Below, piece after piece: positions 39,802 to 49,687 of a DNA stretch of 64,000 nucleotides; position 1 is the stretch's first letter; each line of letters begins with the position of its first letter. The stretch is from Mycobacterium sp. (GTDB lineage Bacteria; Actinomycetota; Actinomycetes; Mycobacteriales; Mycobacteriaceae). The position numbers and the translations under genes are program-made. Under the pieces are notes generated by a model. It was not told where the DNA came from. It did not search any database and saw only the letters and a list, made by a program, of their open reading frames with translations. Where the stretch lies: the NCBI RefSeq assembly GCF_019247615.1, contig NZ_JAFBAT010000192.1, positions 1-64,000 of the forward strand, in the 5' to 3' direction.

Positions 39802-42123
39802 ATGGCTCACGACGCCCCGGCGCCGCGGTACGCCGGAACGCGCGTTCAACGGGTGGAGGACGGCCGGCTGCTGACCGGCCGCGGGAGCTTCGTCGACGAC
39901 ATCTCCCGCCCGGGCATGCTGCACGCCTGCTTCGTCCGCAGCCCGTTCGCGCGCGCAGCGATCAACGGCATTGATGCCTCGGCGGCGCTGGCGCTGCCGG
40001 GAGTGCGCGCGGTGTTCACCGCGGCCGACCTCAACCCCGACGCCTGCGAGGCGTGGCACGCCGTGGCCGGCAAGGACGTTCCGGACACCCCGCGGCCGCC
40101 GCTGGCCGACGGCGAGGTCAAGTTCGTCGGCGACCCGGTCGCCCTGATCGTCGCCGAGAACCGCTACATCGCCGAGGACGCCGTGGAACTGGTCGACGTC
40201 GACTACGAGCCGCTGCCGGCAATCGTCGACTTCACCCGGGCGCAGTCCTCGGATGTGCTGGTGCACGAGAGCTACGCGAACAACGTCGCGGGCGGACTGG
40301 CCGGAGCCCCGCCGGACGAGGAGGTATTCGCATCGGCGGCGTGCGTGGTGAAAGAGCGCATCTACCAACAGATTTACGCGCCGGTGCCGATCGAGACGCG
40401 CGGACTGATCGTCGAGTGGGCGCCGGCCTCCGAAGAGCTCACCATGTGGGCGTCCACCCAGACCCCGCACGAATTGCGGGCCTTCTGTGCGCGCCTGTTG
40501 GGCATTGCGGCGCAACGCGTTCGGGTGATCGCGCGCGACACGGGCGGCGGCTTCGGCCAGAAGGTGGTGCCGATGCGCGAGGACATGTGCATCATGCTGG
40601 CCGCCCGCAAGGTGCCCGCGGCGCTCAAGTGGATCGAAGACCGGCGCGAGAACCTCATGTCGGCCGGGCAGGCGCGTCATGTCACGGGCACCGCGCGGAT
40701 GGCGTTCGACGACGAGGGCAACATCGCAGCGGCCGACATCGACTTCCTGCAGGACGTGGGCGCATATCCGACGCCCTACCCCGTGCTGACCACGGCCGCG
40801 ATCGGCATGTTCTTCCCGGGGCCCTACCGCGTGCCGAAGGCCAGCTTCAAATATCAGACGGTCTTCTCCAACACCAGCGGTCTGGCCGCCTACCGGGGCC
40901 CGTGGCAGTTCGAGTCGCTGGCGCGCGAAATCCTCCTCGATGTCGCCGCACGCACAATGAACATCGATCCGGTCGAGCTCCGCCGCCGCAACCTGCTGCG
41001 CCGCGACGAGATGCCCTACCTCAACCCCAACGGCATGCCGTATGACCACGTCGCCCCGATCGAGACATTCGAGCAAGCGGTGAAAGTCCTTGACCACGAG
41101 GGTTTTCGCAAGGAGCAGGCCGATGCGCTGGGCCAGGGCCGCTACCTGGGTGTCGGCTTCTCGGCCTACATCGAGCCGACGGGCGCGGCGACCGGCCACC
41201 TGGCCACCGAAGGCGCGACCATCCGGATCGAGCCGACGGGCACGATCAACGTCTACGTCAACGGCGGTTCGAGCGGAAACAGCTTGGAAACCACCGTGAT
41301 TCAGCTGGCCGCCGACGCCCTGGGCGCCGATATCGACGACGTGGCCACCATCCAGGGCGACACCGCGATCACGCCCTACGGCGCCGGGACACAGGGCAGC
41401 CGCAGCGGGCCGATGACCGCAGGAGCCGTCGACGAGGCGGCAAGAATCCTTCGCCAGAAAATCGTCGCGCTTGCGGCGCATCGCCTCAAGGTGGCCGAAT
41501 CCGAGGTGGAGCTGGCGCATTCGACGGCGTTGGTGCGCGGCGACGCGTCGAAGCGGGTGACCTTCGGCGAGCTCGCCTACCTCGCGTACTACCAGCCTCA
41601 GATGCTGCCCCCGGGAATGTCGCCCGAGCTCGAGGCAACCGCCCGCTACGTCGCCAAGGCGCCCATCCTGTGGTCCAACGCAACCCATGTCTGCACCTGT
41701 GAAGTCGACCCGGCGACGGGCAAAGTCACCCTGCTGCGCTACATCGTCAGCGAGGACGTCGGGCCCATGATCAACCCGGCGATCGTCGAGGGCCAGATCG
41801 CCGGCGGCACCGTCCAGGGCATCGGCGGCGCGTTGCTGGAGAACCTCGCCTACGACGAGGACGGCAACCCCCTGGCCACCACGTTCGTCGACTATCTGCT
41901 GCCGACCACCACCGAGGTCCCGCCGATCGAGTTCGGCCACGTCGAGATCCCCGGTCCCGGCCCCGGCGGGTACAAGGGCGCGGGCGAGGGCGGAGCGATC
42001 GGCTCGGTGCCCGCGGTGATCAACGCGATCAACGACGCGCTGGCGCCGCTGGGCGTGACGATCACCCGGCTCCCGGCCACCCCGGCGGCGATCGCGTCGC
42101 TGCTCGCGGAGGCCGACCGGTGA
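39802..42123 (+). CDS. Molybdenum hydroxylase large subunit, non-CO type
   Basis: Start MAHDAPAPRYAGTRVQRVEDG (773 aa); the 787-aa ORF starts too early. It has the CoxL/xanthine dehydrogenase fold: TGRGSFVDDISRPGMLHACFVRSPFA, DTGGGFGQKVVPMREDM, GTQGSRSGPMTAGAVDEAA and the active-site Glu in YKGAGEGGAIGSVP. The catalytic loop is LAAYRGPWQFESL, lacking the Cys of AYxCSFR, so it is not a form I CO dehydrogenase. It probably hydroxylates an aldehyde or N-heterocycle with a Mo=S centre. The stop overlaps the FAD-subunit GTG. Confidence 0.9.
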   Translation: MAHDAPAPRYAGTRVQRVEDGRLLTGRGSFVDDISRPGMLHACFVRSPFARAAINGIDASAALALPGVRAVFTAADLNPDACEAWHAVAGKDVPDTPRPPLADGEVKFVGDPVALIVAENRYIAEDAVELVDVDYEPLPAIVDFTRAQSSDVLVHESYANNVAGGLAGAPPDEEVFASAACVVKERIYQQIYAPVPIETRGLIVEWAPASEELTMWASTQTPHELRAFCARLLGIAAQRVRVIARDTGGGFGQKVVPMREDMCIMLAARKVPAALKWIEDRRENLMSAGQARHVTGTARMAFDDEGNIAAADIDFLQDVGAYPTPYPVLTTAAIGMFFPGPYRVPKASFKYQTVFSNTSGLAAYRGPWQFESLAREILLDVAARTMNIDPVELRRRNLLRRDEMPYLNPNGMPYDHVAPIETFEQAVKVLDHEGFRKEQADALGQGRYLGVGFSAYIEPTGAATGHLATEGATIRIEPTGTINVYVNGGSSGNSLETTVIQLAADALGADIDDVATIQGDTAITPYGAGTQGSRSGPMTAGAVDEAARILRQKIVALAAHRLKVAESEVELAHSTALVRGDASKRVTFGELAYLAYYQPQMLPPGMSPELEATARYVAKAPILWSNATHVCTCEVDPATGKVTLLRYIVSEDVGPMINPAIVEGQIAGGTVQGIGGALLENLAYDEDGNPLATTFVDYLLPTTTEVPPIEFGHVEIPGPGPGGYKGAGEGGAIGSVPAVINAINDALAPLGVTITRLPATPAAIASLLAEADR

Positions 42124-43007
42124 AGCCCGCCGCATTCGACTACCACCGCCCCGACACGGTCGAGGACGCCGTTGGCCTGCTGGCGGAACTGGGCGATGAC
42201 GCGAAGATCCTGGCCGGCGGGCAGAGCCTGGTGCCGATGCTGTCCATGCGGCTGGCCTACTTCGACCATCTGGTCGATATCTCCCGACTGAGCGAGCTGC
42301 AGGGCATCGAGCGTCGGGGCGATGAGCTGTGGATCGGCGCCGGAACCACCGAGGCCAGGGTGGGCTCCGATGACCAAGTGCGGCAAGCGGTTCCGTTGCT
42401 GACGCGGGTGACGCCGTTCGTCGGACACTTCCAGATCCGCAACCGCGGCACCGTCGGGGGGTCGATCGCGCACGCCGACGCCGCGGGCGAATACCCGGCC
42501 GTCGCGCTGACGCTGGGCGCGGTGATGGAGGTGATGTCGCCGCGGGGGCGGCGGGAGATCGCCGCGGCCGACTTCTTCGCCGGGTTGTGGGAGACGACGA
42601 TGGAATCCGATGAGGTGTTGACCGGGGTCCGATTCCCGGTGTGGAACGGCAGATCCGGCTTTTCGATCCACGAATTCTCGCGCAGGCACGGCGATTTCGC
42701 GATCGCCGGGGCGCTGGTCGCCGTCCAGCTCGACGCCGCTGACCGGGTGTCCCGCTGCGCCATCGGCCTGCTGGGCCTGGGGGCCACGCCAAAGCGCGCT
42801 ACGGCGGCCGAGGCTGCGCTCGTCGGCAAGCCGATCGGCGAGCTGACCCCCGACGAGATCGGCCGCCTCGCGATGACCGGGCTCGACGACGTTCCGACCG
42901 ACCTGCAGGGGTCGGCCTCGTATCGCACCAGGGTCGGCGCCGCGATGGCCGAGCGCGCCTGGAACGAGGCCACCACCGAGGCCATCCTGGGGCCGCGCAA
43001 TGCATGA
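42120..43007 (+). CDS. Molybdenum hydroxylase FAD subunit
   Basis: A 295-aa flavoprotein of the CO dehydrogenase medium-chain family, with AGGQSLVPMLSMRLAYFDHLVDI (about 33-55) and QIRNRGTVGGSIAHADAAGEYPAVAL (about 105-130) binding FAD. It takes electrons from the [2Fe-2S] subunit encoded next; the acceptor is unknown. It starts with GTG overlapping the large subunit and ends 8 nt inside the small subunit gene. Confidence 0.91.
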   Translation: MKPAAFDYHRPDTVEDAVGLLAELGDDAKILAGGQSLVPMLSMRLAYFDHLVDISRLSELQGIERRGDELWIGAGTTEARVGSDDQVRQAVPLLTRVTPFVGHFQIRNRGTVGGSIAHADAAGEYPAVALTLGAVMEVMSPRGRREIAAADFFAGLWETTMESDEVLTGVRFPVWNGRSGFSIHEFSRRHGDFAIAGALVAVQLDAADRVSRCAIGLLGLGATPKRATAAEAALVGKPIGELTPDEIGRLAMTGLDDVPTDLQGSASYRTRVGAAMAERAWNEATTEAILGPRNA

Positions 43008-43482
43008 ACAACCCGTCCAGTTGTCGGTCAACGGCAATCCCGTCGCGGCAGGCGTCGAGCCGCGCATGACCCTGGCCGATTTTTTGCGGGAACGGTGCGG
43101 GCTCACCGGCACCCACCTCGGCTGCGAGCATGGGGCGTGCGGTGCGTGCACGGTGTTGGTGGCCGGCGAGGCCGTGCGGTCGTGCCTGATGTTCGCGGTC
43201 CAGGCAGATGACATGGAGGTGACAACAGTCGAGGGCATCGCGTCGCCGGATGGCACGCTGTCGCCGGTACAGGCGGCGTTGCGGGAATGCCACGGACTGC
43301 AATGCGGCTTTTGCACTCCCGGCTTCGTCACGTCGCTCACCGCACTGCTGCGCGACAACCCGGACCCCACCGACGACGAGATACGGCAGGGCTTGTCGGG
43401 AAACTTCTGCCGGTGCACCGGCTACCAGGGCATCATCGCGGCCGCCCGTCGAGCCGCCGAATTGATGCGCGCAACGCATTGA
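43000..43482 (+). CDS. Molybdenum hydroxylase [2Fe-2S] subunit
   Basis: A 160-aa two-cluster ferredoxin-like protein: GCEHGACGACTVLVAGEAVRSC (about 44-65), CGFCTPGFV (about 106-114) and CRCTGYQGI (about 141-149). All eight Cys ligands are present. It completes an L-M-S operon, the reverse of the M-S-L order in the CO dehydrogenase cluster. Confidence 0.92.
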   Translation: MHEQPVQLSVNGNPVAAGVEPRMTLADFLRERCGLTGTHLGCEHGACGACTVLVAGEAVRSCLMFAVQADDMEVTTVEGIASPDGTLSPVQAALRECHGLQCGFCTPGFVTSLTALLRDNPDPTDDEIRQGLSGNFCRCTGYQGIIAAARRAAELMRATH

Positions 43483-43751
43483 CATCCATTGTGTCCCACG
43501 GGCATCGGAAGCCGAGTCGGTGTTTCGCGCCGCCGGTCCCCGCCGGGAGTTGGCGCAAACGGCGGCCGACCACGCCGGCGATCATGCGCGCACTCTCCGA
43601 AGGTCTGCGCGGCGCCCCGGTCGGTCACGCGGCGGTAAAACTTCACCATCGGTGCGGCATCTGCCCGCATCGGTAGGCGCGTCACTGCAGTCACTTTCGT
43701 CACCGCGTGCGTAATCTGGTCCCGATATCTGAGACTTTTCGGGAGTAACGC

Positions 43752-44348
43752 GTGCGGTTATCGCAGAAGGCACGATGGGGTCTCGCCGGTGGTTCGCTGC
43801 TGCTCTCGCCGGTGCTCGTGAGCGCCATGCCGGTTTCCGGCTGCAGCTCCCACATAGACGGCCGGCCGGTCGCGGCCCCCGGCGCGGGGCCGACCGAGCC
43901 CACGTTTCCCACGCCCAGGCCGACCACCCCGACCGCCGCGCCGTCGGCGCCCAGCTCGACACCGGCGCCGTCCAGCTCTCCGGCGAACCCGACCGCGCCC
44001 GCCGGCGCCATCCCGCTTGCGCCCGACCAGAACGGTTACGTCTTCATCGAAACGAAGTCGGGCATGACGCGCTGCCAGATCAATAAGGAAAGCGTGGGCT
44101 GCGAGGCACCGTTCACCAATTCCCCCCTGCAGGACGGCGAACACGCCAACGGCGTCAGCATCAATTCCAGCGGCTCAGTGCAATGGGTGCTGGGCAACCT
44201 GGGTGCGATTCCGACCGTCACCATCGACTACAAGACCTACCAGGCGCAGGGCTGGACGATAAGCGCGACAGCCGACGGCACCCGCTTCACCAATGACCGC
44301 ACGGGCCACGGCATGTTCGTCAGCATCGAGAAAGTGAATACGTTCTGA
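43752..44348 (+). CDS. Lipoprotein, LpqJ-like
   Basis: A 198-aa protein with a lipoprotein signal (GGSLLLSPVLVSAMPVSGC; lipobox VSGC near 28-31). A Pro/Thr/Ser-rich spacer follows (about 35-85), then a small domain typical of mycobacterial lipoproteins: GYVFIETKSGMTRCQINKESVGCEAPF and GVSINSSGSVQWVLGNLGAIP. Two Cys there probably form a disulfide. Position between the ansP2-type permease and etfD matches lpqJ (Rv0344c). The upstream 269 bp (43483-43751) hold no recognisable gene. Confidence 0.75.
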   Translation: MRLSQKARWGLAGGSLLLSPVLVSAMPVSGCSSHIDGRPVAAPGAGPTEPTFPTPRPTTPTAAPSAPSSTPAPSSSPANPTAPAGAIPLAPDQNGYVFIETKSGMTRCQINKESVGCEAPFTNSPLQDGEHANGVSINSSGSVQWVLGNLGAIPTVTIDYKTYQAQGWTISATADGTRFTNDRTGHGMFVSIEKVNTF

Positions 44349-44383
44349 GCAGGCGGATAGCCGACGTCAGTACCATCGGTGCC

Positions 44384-44905
44384 GTGGCAAGCAATGGCCC
44401 ACCGAATGACTTCCAGGATCAGCGGACGCGGTACGCCGAATACGGTGTTGGCGAGCAGCAGGAAACCCCGCCCGGGCAACCGGAGCCGCCCGAGTCTTTG
44501 GATCCCTTCGACCAGGCCACCGAGCCGACGCCCTGGTATCGCAAGCCGGTCGGGCTCATCGCCTGGCTGATCGTCGTCCTCATTCTGATCGGCCTCATCG
44601 TTTACGGCGTCATGGACCTGATTCACGGGGGCGAAGGAACCAGCCCGGCCCCCAGCAGCACGACCCCGACGACGTCGGCCACCACGGCTCCGCCGACGAC
44701 CACCGAATCGCCCGCGCCGCCGCCCACGAGCACCCCGGTCGAGTCGCCGGCGCAGCAGCCGACGCAGGGGCCGACCCAGCAGCCGACACGCCAGCCCACC
44801 CAGCAGCCGCCAACGCATCGGCACCATCTGCCGTCGTTGCCGTCGGTCATCAACGTTCCCGGGATGCCCGCGATCACGCTTCCGCCCGGCATGCCCGATT
44901 ACTGA
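44384..44905 (+). CDS. Single-pass membrane protein with Thr/Pro/Gln tail
   Basis: A 173-aa protein from a GTG. Residues 1-55 are a polar cytoplasmic part ending PWYRKPVG. One helix follows (LIAWLIVVLILIGLIVYGVMDLI, about 56-78), then an extracytoplasmic TTTPTTSATT... tract and QPTQ repeats ending HHLPSLPSVINVPGMPAITLPPGMPDY. The PWY(K/R) sequence before the helix also occurs in the next gene (LPWYKRTALVLS). I do not recognise a family. Both neighbours are co-directional envelope genes. Confidence 0.7.
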   Translation: MASNGPPNDFQDQRTRYAEYGVGEQQETPPGQPEPPESLDPFDQATEPTPWYRKPVGLIAWLIVVLILIGLIVYGVMDLIHGGEGTSPAPSSTTPTTSATTAPPTTTESPAPPPTSTPVESPAQQPTQGPTQQPTRQPTQQPPTHRHHLPSLPSVINVPGMPAITLPPGMPDY

Positions 44906-44980
44906 TCACCTCAGCGCCGCGGCCGTGATCGGGCTTGCTCCTAGACTCGCTGGAATCCAACAGACACAGGGGTGTGCGAT

Positions 44981-46663
44981 ATGAGCGAGGCGCTCGGGTT
45001 GTCGATCGGGATGGCCAACCTGGTCGCGGTCCGCGCAGGTGGCACCCCGGTGATCCGAAGTTCGGTGTTGACGCTGTTCGAGCACAGGCCGACCGAGGTC
45101 GGGCTGCCGGAAGAAAACCCAAATCTGACCGAACCCGGCTTGGTGCTGCGGGGATTCGTCGAGCGGGTTGGCGACCGGAGTCCGCTGGTGGCGGCCGACG
45201 GGACGAAGTACCCGGGCGCGGTGCTGACGGTCGAAGCGATCGAGGCGATGGCACGCACGGTGGGGAACGGCACACCGGTGACGGTCGCCGTTCCCGCGTA
45301 CTGGTCCGAGTCCCAGGCCGACGCGCTGCGCGAGGAGTTTTTCGCCCAGCAGGATCTAGCGCGGGGCGGGGAGCCGCCGAATTTGATCTCCGACGCCGCG
45401 GCGGCGCTCGCCGTGCTGGGCGCAGAACCGGGATTCCCCACCGAGGGCGTCGTCGCGCTGTGCGATTTCGGCGCGGGCGGCACGACCATCACCGCGGCTA
45501 ACGCCTCGTCGAACTTTCAGCAAATCGGCCCGTCGGTGCGATACGCCGATTTTTCCGGCGACCTGATCGATCAGCTCATCGCCGACCACGTGCGGACGGC
45601 CGCGTCCGGCGTCACAACGGCGGACCTTGCGAGCACCAGCCGCATCGGCGGACAAACCCGTCTGATCGGCGAGTGTCGCCGCGCCAAGGAGCGGCTGTCG
45701 ACGGCGACGGCGGCCACGATCGCGACGGGTTCCGGCGATATTGCGCTGTCGCGGACCGATTTAGAGCACCTGATCTCCGGACCGCTGGACCGGTTCCTCA
45801 GCAATCTCGAAGATGTGCTGCAGCGCAAGGGACTTCCCCGATCTGCGCTGGCGGCCGTGGCGATGGTCGGCGGCGGTGCCGGCATCCCGCTGCTCGCCAC
45901 GCGACTGGCCGGTCTGCAGGTACCGATCCACAGCGCTGCCCAACCCGCCGCCAGCGCCGCCCTGGGCGCTGCGGTGCTCGGCCAGCAACAAGGCTCCGCG
46001 GGCTTCGCGACCGCCGCGAGCCCGCTGGTCGAGACCCCGACCGAAATGGTTGACACCGCCCGAGTCGCCGAGGCGCGCCCCATGGCCTGGTCGGAGGACG
46101 CCGACGATGCGGCCGAGCCGGTGCCGTACACCGGTCCCGACATGACGGGCGAATACGCCAGGGAGCCGGCGACTTCGGGCCATCCGGACGGCGACCGGTA
46201 CGCCGCCGAGGACGCGCGGCTGCCGTGGTACAAGCGCACCGCGCTGGTGTTGAGCGTGGTCGGCGCGGCCGCGGCCGTGCTCGTGGCGGTGTTGTTGGGG
46301 CTGACGCTCGGCCACAACAAGACCAATCCCGTCAACACCACCCCGCCGGGTCAGCCGGCGCCCCCGCAAACGTCGCAAACGGTGACCATCACCGGCCCCG
46401 ACAACAGCACCACCGTGACGGTGATCCCGCCGCCACCGCCGCCACCGTCGTCCTCCGCGCCGCCGCCCCCACCCGCGACCACCAGCCAACCCGCGCCCAC
46501 CACGACGACGGCGCCGCCGACCACGACCAGCGCGCCACCGACCACGACAGCGGCGCCGACCACGACCGCCGCGCCGACCACCGCGGCGCCGACCACCGCG
46601 GCGCCGACCCCCACTCGACAACGGCCGCTGCCGCTGCCGGTACCGGTCCCGCCGTTCGGTTAG
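44981..46663 (+). CDS. Membrane-anchored Hsp70/actin-like (ASKHA) protein with Pro/Thr tail
   Basis: Start MSEALGLSIGMANLVAVRAG (560 aa; the track begins three codons earlier at a GTG). Residues 1-330 form an ASKHA ATPase-like domain: phosphate-1 GLSIGMANLVAV, phosphate-2 VALCDFGAGGTTITAAN and adenosine motif AAVAMVGGGAGIPLLATRLA. A linker of about 85 residues, one helix (ALVLSVVGAAAAVLVAVLLGLTLG, about 420-443) and a long Pro/Thr/Ala tail follow. The GTT of canonical Hsp70 phosphate-1 is absent, so ATP hydrolysis is uncertain. It resembles Hsp70-family proteins beside ini genes in other mycobacteria; here iniBAC are absent. Confidence 0.78.
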   Translation: MSEALGLSIGMANLVAVRAGGTPVIRSSVLTLFEHRPTEVGLPEENPNLTEPGLVLRGFVERVGDRSPLVAADGTKYPGAVLTVEAIEAMARTVGNGTPVTVAVPAYWSESQADALREEFFAQQDLARGGEPPNLISDAAAALAVLGAEPGFPTEGVVALCDFGAGGTTITAANASSNFQQIGPSVRYADFSGDLIDQLIADHVRTAASGVTTADLASTSRIGGQTRLIGECRRAKERLSTATAATIATGSGDIALSRTDLEHLISGPLDRFLSNLEDVLQRKGLPRSALAAVAMVGGGAGIPLLATRLAGLQVPIHSAAQPAASAALGAAVLGQQQGSAGFATAASPLVETPTEMVDTARVAEARPMAWSEDADDAAEPVPYTGPDMTGEYAREPATSGHPDGDRYAAEDARLPWYKRTALVLSVVGAAAAVLVAVLLGLTLGHNKTNPVNTTPPGQPAPPQTSQTVTITGPDNSTTVTVIPPPPPPPSSSAPPPPPATTSQPAPTTTTAPPTTTSAPPTTTAAPTTTAAPTTAAPTTAAPTPTRQRPLPLPVPVPPFG

Positions 46664-46762
46664 GTCCACCTACCTGGCACCGAAAGTCGGGCGGGTGTCA
46701 CTATGAGCTGGGCCTAAGCAGGCAAAAACGCGCTGTTTGACGATGCATGGGAGAAATCTTCT

Positions 46763-49657
46763 GTGACCACGCAGATGCTCATCAGACTGTTAATTGGCAT
46801 GGGCATGACGGTGGTCGTGCTCGTACTCGCCGTACGGCGGGTCCTGTGGCTGTACAAGCTGATCATGTCCGGCCAGCCGGCCACCGGACGCACCGACAAC
46901 CTCGGCACCCGGATCTGGACGCAGATCGCCGAGGTCTTCGGGCAGCGCCGGCTGCTGAAGTGGTCGATCCCGGGCCTGGCCCACTTCTTCACAATGTGGG
47001 GCTTCTTCATCCTGCTCACGGTCTACATCGAGGCGTACGGCTTCCTCTTCCAGGCGAACTTCCACATCCCGATCATCGGGCGGTGGGACGCGCTGGGCTT
47101 CCTGCAGGACTTCTTCGCGACCGCCGTCTTCCTCGGCATCACGACCTTCGCCATCATCCGGCTGCGCAGCGAGCCGAAAGAGTACGGCCGCCAGTCGCGT
47201 TTCTACGGCTCGCACACCGGCGGTGCGTGGCTGATCTTGTTCATGATCTTCAACGTCATCTGGACGTACGTGCTGGTCCGCGGGTCCGCGGTCAACAACG
47301 GCACGCTGCCCTACGGCAAGCCGGCGTTCCTGTCGCACCTGTTCGGCGCAATCCTGCGCCCGCTCGGTGAGCCGGCCAACGAATACATCGAGACGACCGC
47401 CCTGCTGCTGCACATCGCCGTCATGCTGGCCTTCCTGCTGATCGTTCTGCACTCCAAGCACCTGCACATCTTCCTGGCGCCGATCAACGTCACGTTCAAG
47501 CGGCTGCCCGACGGCCTGGGCCCGCTGCTGCCGGTGGAGTCCGGCGGCAAGCCGATCGACTTCGAAAACCCGCCTGACGACGCGCAATTCGGGCGCGGCA
47601 AGATCGAGGACTTCACCTGGAAGGGCATGCTCGACTTCGCGACCTGCACGGAGTGCGGACGCTGTCAGTCGCAGTGCCCGGCCTGGAACACCGGAAAGCC
47701 GCTCTCCCCCAAGCTCGTCATCATGGACCTGCGCGACCACTGGATGGCCAAAGCGCCCTACATCCTGGGCGACAAGGAGACACCCCTCGAGAACACCCCC
47801 GAGGGTGGGATCGGCGAGGAACTGGGCGGCGAGAAGGCTGCCGAGGAGCATCACGTACCCGAGTCGGGCTTCGGCCGAGTCATGGGCTCCGGTCCGGAGC
47901 AGGCAACCCGGCCGCTGGTCGGCACCCTCGAACAGGGCGGCGTCATCGACCCCGACGTGCTGTGGTCCTGTGTGACCTGCGGCGCCTGCGTCGAGCAGTG
48001 CCCGGTGGACATCGAGCACGTCGACCACATCGTCGACATGCGCCGCTACCAGGTCATGATGGAGTCGGAATTCCCGTCCGAGCTGTCCACGCTGTTCAAG
48101 AACTTGGAAACCAAGGGCAACCCGTGGGGCCAGAACGCCTCGGACCGGACCAGCTGGATCAACGAGGTCGACTTCGACGTCCCCGTCTACGGCGAGGACG
48201 TCGACAGCTTCGACGGCTTCGAGTACCTGTTCTGGGTGGGCTGCGCGGGCGCCTATGACGACAAGGCGAAGAAGACCACCAAGGCCGTCGCCGAACTGCT
48301 CGCCATCGCCGGCGTGAAGTACCTGGTGCTGGGGACCGGCGAATCCTGCAACGGCGACTCCGCGCGCCGATCGGGCAACGAGTTCCTGTTCCAGCAGCTG
48401 GCGGCCCAAGCCGTCGAAACCCTGGATGGGGTGTTCGAGGGTGTGGAGACCGTCGACCGCAAGATCGTCGTCACCTGCCCGCACTGCTTCAACACCCTCG
48501 GTAGGGAGTACCGGCAGCTGGGGTCCAACTACACCGTGTTGCACCACACCCAGCTGCTCAACCGGCTGGTCCGCGACCAGAAATTGGTGCCCGTCACCCC
48601 GGTCTCGCAGGACGTCACCTACCACGACCCGTGTTACCTGGGCCGACACAACAAGGTGTACGAGGCGCCGCGTGAGCTGATCGGCGCCGCGGGCGCAAAA
48701 CTCACCGAAATGCCCCGCCACGCCGAACGCAGCTTCTGCTGCGGCGCGGGCGGTGCGCGCATGTGGATGGAAGAGCACATCGGCAAGCGGATCAACCACG
48801 AGCGCGTCGACGAGGCACTGGCCACCAACGCCGCCACGATCGCCACCGGATGCCCCTTCTGCCGGGTGATGGTCACCGACGGCGTCAACGACCGCCAGGA
48901 AGAAGCCGGTCGCAGCGGCGTCGAGGTGCTCGACGTGGCGCAGGTGCTGCTCGGTTCGCTCGAATACGACAAGGCGACGCTGCCGGCGAAGGGCACGGCC
49001 GCCAAGGAGGCGGAAAAGCGGGCCGCCGCTGCGCCCAAGGCCGCCGCTCCGGCCGCGCCCGCCGAGGCGCCGGCCAAGGCCGAGGAGCCCGCGCCCGCCA
49101 AGGCCGCCGAGCCGGAGCCGGCCAAGGCCGCGTCTCCCGCGCCGGCCAAGGGTTTGGGCATCGCCGGCGGCGCCAAGCGCCCGGGCGCCAAGAAGGCCGC
49201 GCCCGCGGCGAAGGCAACCGAGGCGCCGGCCGAGCCGCCCGCCGAAACAAGTGCTCCGGCGGCGCCCGCCGCGCCCGCGAAGGGGCTCGGCCTGGCCGCG
49301 GGCGCGAAGCGACCCGGCGCCAAGAAGGCCGCACCGGCCGCCAAGGCAACCGAGGCGCCCGCCGAGCCTGCCGAACCGGCCGCACAAACCAAGGCGCCCG
49401 CGGCGCCCGCCGCGCCGGTGAAGGGGCTCGGCATCGCCGCCGGCGCCAAGCGACCCGGCGCCAAGAAATCCGCGGCCCCGGCGGCCGCGGAAAAGGCTGT
49501 GGCAACCGAGGCCCCGGCCGAGCAACCGGAGGCCAAGACAGAGCCCGAGCAAAAGCCGGAGCCGTCGGCGCACCCCGACGGCGACGCGGCACCGCCGGCG
49601 GCACCCGTAAAAGGCTTGGGCATCGCACGCGGTGCGCGCCCACCGGGCAAGCGCTGA
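46763..49657 (+). CDS. etfD: EtfD, membrane iron-sulfur ETF:quinone-type oxidoreductase (Rv0338c-like)
   Basis: A 964-aa protein. The N-terminal 260 residues form a nitrate-reductase-gamma-like membrane domain (about five helices, His-containing). Two [4Fe-4S] motifs follow, [14 protein letters not shown] (about 294) and [14 protein letters not shown] (about 404). Next are two CCG heterodisulfide-reductase domains ([24 protein letters not shown]). The last 200 residues are Ala/Pro/Lys-rich with three [15 protein letters not shown] repeats. In M. tuberculosis EtfD takes fatty-acid oxidation electrons from EtfAB to menaquinone. Start GTG behind GGGAGAAA. It is about 80 residues longer than I recall for Rv0338c, through the tail. 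Confidence 0.9.
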   Translation: MTTQMLIRLLIGMGMTVVVLVLAVRRVLWLYKLIMSGQPATGRTDNLGTRIWTQIAEVFGQRRLLKWSIPGLAHFFTMWGFFILLTVYIEAYGFLFQANFHIPIIGRWDALGFLQDFFATAVFLGITTFAIIRLRSEPKEYGRQSRFYGSHTGGAWLILFMIFNVIWTYVLVRGSAVNNGTLPYGKPAFLSHLFGAILRPLGEPANEYIETTALLLHIAVMLAFLLIVLHSKHLHIFLAPINVTFKRLPDGLGPLLPVESGGKPIDFENPPDDAQFGRGKIEDFTWKGMLDFATCTECGRCQSQCPAWNTGKPLSPKLVIMDLRDHWMAKAPYILGDKETPLENTPEGGIGEELGGEKAAEEHHVPESGFGRVMGSGPEQATRPLVGTLEQGGVIDPDVLWSCVTCGACVEQCPVDIEHVDHIVDMRRYQVMMESEFPSELSTLFKNLETKGNPWGQNASDRTSWINEVDFDVPVYGEDVDSFDGFEYLFWVGCAGAYDDKAKKTTKAVAELLAIAGVKYLVLGTGESCNGDSARRSGNEFLFQQLAAQAVETLDGVFEGVETVDRKIVVTCPHCFNTLGREYRQLGSNYTVLHHTQLLNRLVRDQKLVPVTPVSQDVTYHDPCYLGRHNKVYEAPRELIGAAGAKLTEMPRHAERSFCCGAGGARMWMEEHIGKRINHERVDEALATNAATIATGCPFCRVMVTDGVNDRQEEAGRSGVEVLDVAQVLLGSLEYDKATLPAKGTAAKEAEKRAAAAPKAAAPAAPAEAPAKAEEPAPAKAAEPEPAKAASPAPAKGLGIAGGAKRPGAKKAAPAAKATEAPAEPPAETSAPAAPAAPAKGLGLAAGAKRPGAKKAAPAAKATEAPAEPAEPAAQTKAPAAPAAPVKGLGIAAGAKRPGAKKSAAPAAAEKAVATEAPAEQPEAKTEPEQKPEPSAHPDGDAAPPAAPVKGLGIARGARPPGKR

Positions 49658-49687
49658 TCACAGATTGAGGTCGTTCAGCAAATTCCG

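Noticed and set aside
39775-42792. 1005-aa minus-strand ORF
   Set aside because: It is antisense to the second hydroxylase operon, spans three real genes and has no family motif.
46790-49573. 927-aa minus-strand ORF
   Set aside because: It is the shadow of etfD; the opposite strand has all the iron-sulfur and membrane motifs.
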